DNA of 64,000 nucleotides, from NCBI GenBank assembly GCA_029262815.1, contig JAJCYS010000008.1, positions 85,898-149,897 on the forward strand, in the 5' to 3' direction. The notes beneath the pieces were generated by a model. It saw nothing but the letters and a program-made list of their open reading frames with translations, searched no databases and was not told the origin of the DNA. Source of the DNA: Deltaproteobacteria bacterium (GTDB lineage Bacteria; Bdellovibrionota; JAJCYS01). This document shows, in pieces, positions 62,566 to 64,000 of this stretch (its first letter is position 1; each line of letters opens with the position of its first letter). Position numbers and translations under genes: made by a program.

Positions 62566-63638
62566 ATCTTGGGACTGCAAGATATTTTGATGGCAAACAA
62601 GCCGTATCACGTGAAGTGACTCTTTTCGTACTTGGTGAAAAGCTTGAAGGCAAAGATGATTCAGGCTCTGTATTCCAATGGCCACTTAATTCAATTCGCG
62701 TCAAACACCGTCCGAAACAGGATGAAAGTGGGTTGATTTCAAGTTTGCAATATCCGAATACAAGACTCAGTCTAAACTATGCCGTATTTCAAAAATTGAA
62801 TGTTGCGTTACCTAACAATTCATTTCGAAGCTTTACTTCATCAACAGTTGCTATTTTTTCTATTGTTCTAGTCACATTGCTAATTGTGGGTGCATTGGTT
62901 TGGTCGGTTCCTCGATTTACACCATCAATCGTAGATTGGATTCCTGATCAAATCAGAAAAAATATAGGTGAGCATGCCTTAGCTGAATTTGAATTACAAG
63001 ACCACAGATGCGATCACCCAAAGGGGATGAAAGCACTGAATAAATTGGTCCAAAAGATATTACCCAATCCTAAAATTCCTGTTTCCGTAAACGTGTATTC
63101 AAGCGTCTATGTCAATGCCATTGCCCTGCCTGGCGGACACGTTGCAATTTTCTCTGAATTGCTTGACACGATGAAGCATCCAGATGAATTAGCCGGTGTC
63201 TTGGCGCATGAATTTGGACACGTCCAGAATAACGATTCCTTGGATGCATTATTAGTCCATTTCGGGTATTCGTTTATAACTGAGGTTATTCTGGGTGATA
63301 TTGAAGAAGCTGAGCTGCTTTTGTCACTCTCAAACCATTTAATTGAATTGAAACATTCTAGGGAAGCAGAAGCCAATGCCGATGTGTATGGCCTCCAGTT
63401 ACTTGAAAAAGCTAATATTAATCCCAACGGACTGCAAACTGTTTTCAAACATCTCAAAACCCTTGAACCCAGTGAGGGAGACGATGGTTGGACTTCTTTT
63501 CTCTCAACACACCCCCCTATTGATGCACGCATTCATAACATTTCGAAAGAATCATCCAAAAAACGATACCCTGCCATTCTTTCTAAAAGAGAGTGGAAAG
63601 ACTTAAAAAATATTTGTTTGATTCACGAAGATAAATAA
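62562..63638 (+). CDS. M48-family zinc metallopeptidase
   Basis: LAGVLAHEFGHVQNND (HExxH), SREAEANADVYGLQLL; N-terminal domain and one TM; ATGA overlap with upstream gene. Confidence 0.92.
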   Translation: MNLGTARYFDGKQAVSREVTLFVLGEKLEGKDDSGSVFQWPLNSIRVKHRPKQDESGLISSLQYPNTRLSLNYAVFQKLNVALPNNSFRSFTSSTVAIFSIVLVTLLIVGALVWSVPRFTPSIVDWIPDQIRKNIGEHALAEFELQDHRCDHPKGMKALNKLVQKILPNPKIPVSVNVYSSVYVNAIALPGGHVAIFSELLDTMKHPDELAGVLAHEFGHVQNNDSLDALLVHFGYSFITEVILGDIEEAELLLSLSNHLIELKHSREAEANADVYGLQLLEKANINPNGLQTVFKHLKTLEPSEGDDGWTSFLSTHPPIDARIHNISKESSKKRYPAILSKREWKDLKNICLIHEDK

Positions 63639-63676
63639 ATATTTAAATATCTGCCCGTGATCGTTATGATGGAAGT

Positions 63677-63967
63677 GTGGGGGGACGAAAAGAAGGTACA
63701 TTTTATAAATGGACCACTGTTGGGACGATGTGTATCCTTTTTGGTCAATTTATCATCAGAGATATTATCCCTACATTTAATAAAAAAGAATCCCAAATCC
63801 AATCAAATACACTCCTCCAAAAAAGATCTGAAAGCATCGGCCATTTAGATAGGCTGCTTGCAAAAGAGGGCGATCCGGAAGTGATCAAAAGCTATCAAGA
63901 GCTAATCCAAGAAATCAAACTTAAGATTGCAGCCTCTCAATTTTCTGAAATGAAAATGATGGAATAG
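63677..63967 (+). CDS. Hypothetical protein, one TM then coiled-coil-like tail
   Basis: ORF in 63677..63967; coiled-coil-like KEGDPEVIKSYQELIQEIKLKIAAS; start uncertain; stop TAG lies in a repeat. Confidence 0.45.
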   Translation: MGGRKEGTFYKWTTVGTMCILFGQFIIRDIIPTFNKKESQIQSNTLLQKRSESIGHLDRLLAKEGDPEVIKSYQELIQEIKLKIAASQFSEMKMME

Positions 63968-64000
63968 ATTACTTCGTCAAGCTTGCCTCTTATTTGTCAT
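63965..64000. repeat. Start of another dispersed repeat copy, cut by the window edge
   Basis: TAGATTACTTCGTC (63965-63978) matches TAGATTGCTTCGTC at 59355 in 13/14 positions. Confidence 0.55.

Overview
This 64 kb window is mostly ordinary chromosome from a Gram-negative, proteobacteria-like genome of moderate to low GC; Lpt, Mla and RecO/MgtE/RpoN-type genes are present. I could not name the taxon. From left to right it carries: the secE-nusG-rplKAJL-rpoBC block (minus strand, rpoC cut by the window edge); recO and mgtE; an O-antigen ligase-like gene; a tRNA-Arg(UCG); a complete phoBR-pstSCAB-phoU locus; an lptCA-like/lptB/rpoN/hpf cluster; an NtrC-type regulator; mlaEFD; the acetate/glyoxylate genes acs, aceA and aceB; a redox pair; secreted proteins of unknown function; amt; a nitrilase/FMN-glutamate-synthase-like/DoxX/MsrAB block; rarD; and a DUF898-M48 pair. 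I found no CRISPR array, rRNA operon, prophage or recognisable defence island. The most interesting non-coding signals are: (i) two near-identical ~183-185 bp MITE-like elements in opposite orientation, whose terminal arms co-vary within each copy; (ii) a small dispersed repeat family sharing a GACGARRCAATCTA terminus, including a ~186 bp palindromic unit next to rarD and a copy at the right edge that supplies a gene's stop codon; (iii) a hairpin-rich intergenic segment just downstream of tRNA-Arg. The most interesting coding signals are large exported proteins with no recognisable family (43.4-46.8 kb and 50.1-51.8 kb). All family assignments come from reading motifs by eye; no database search was run.
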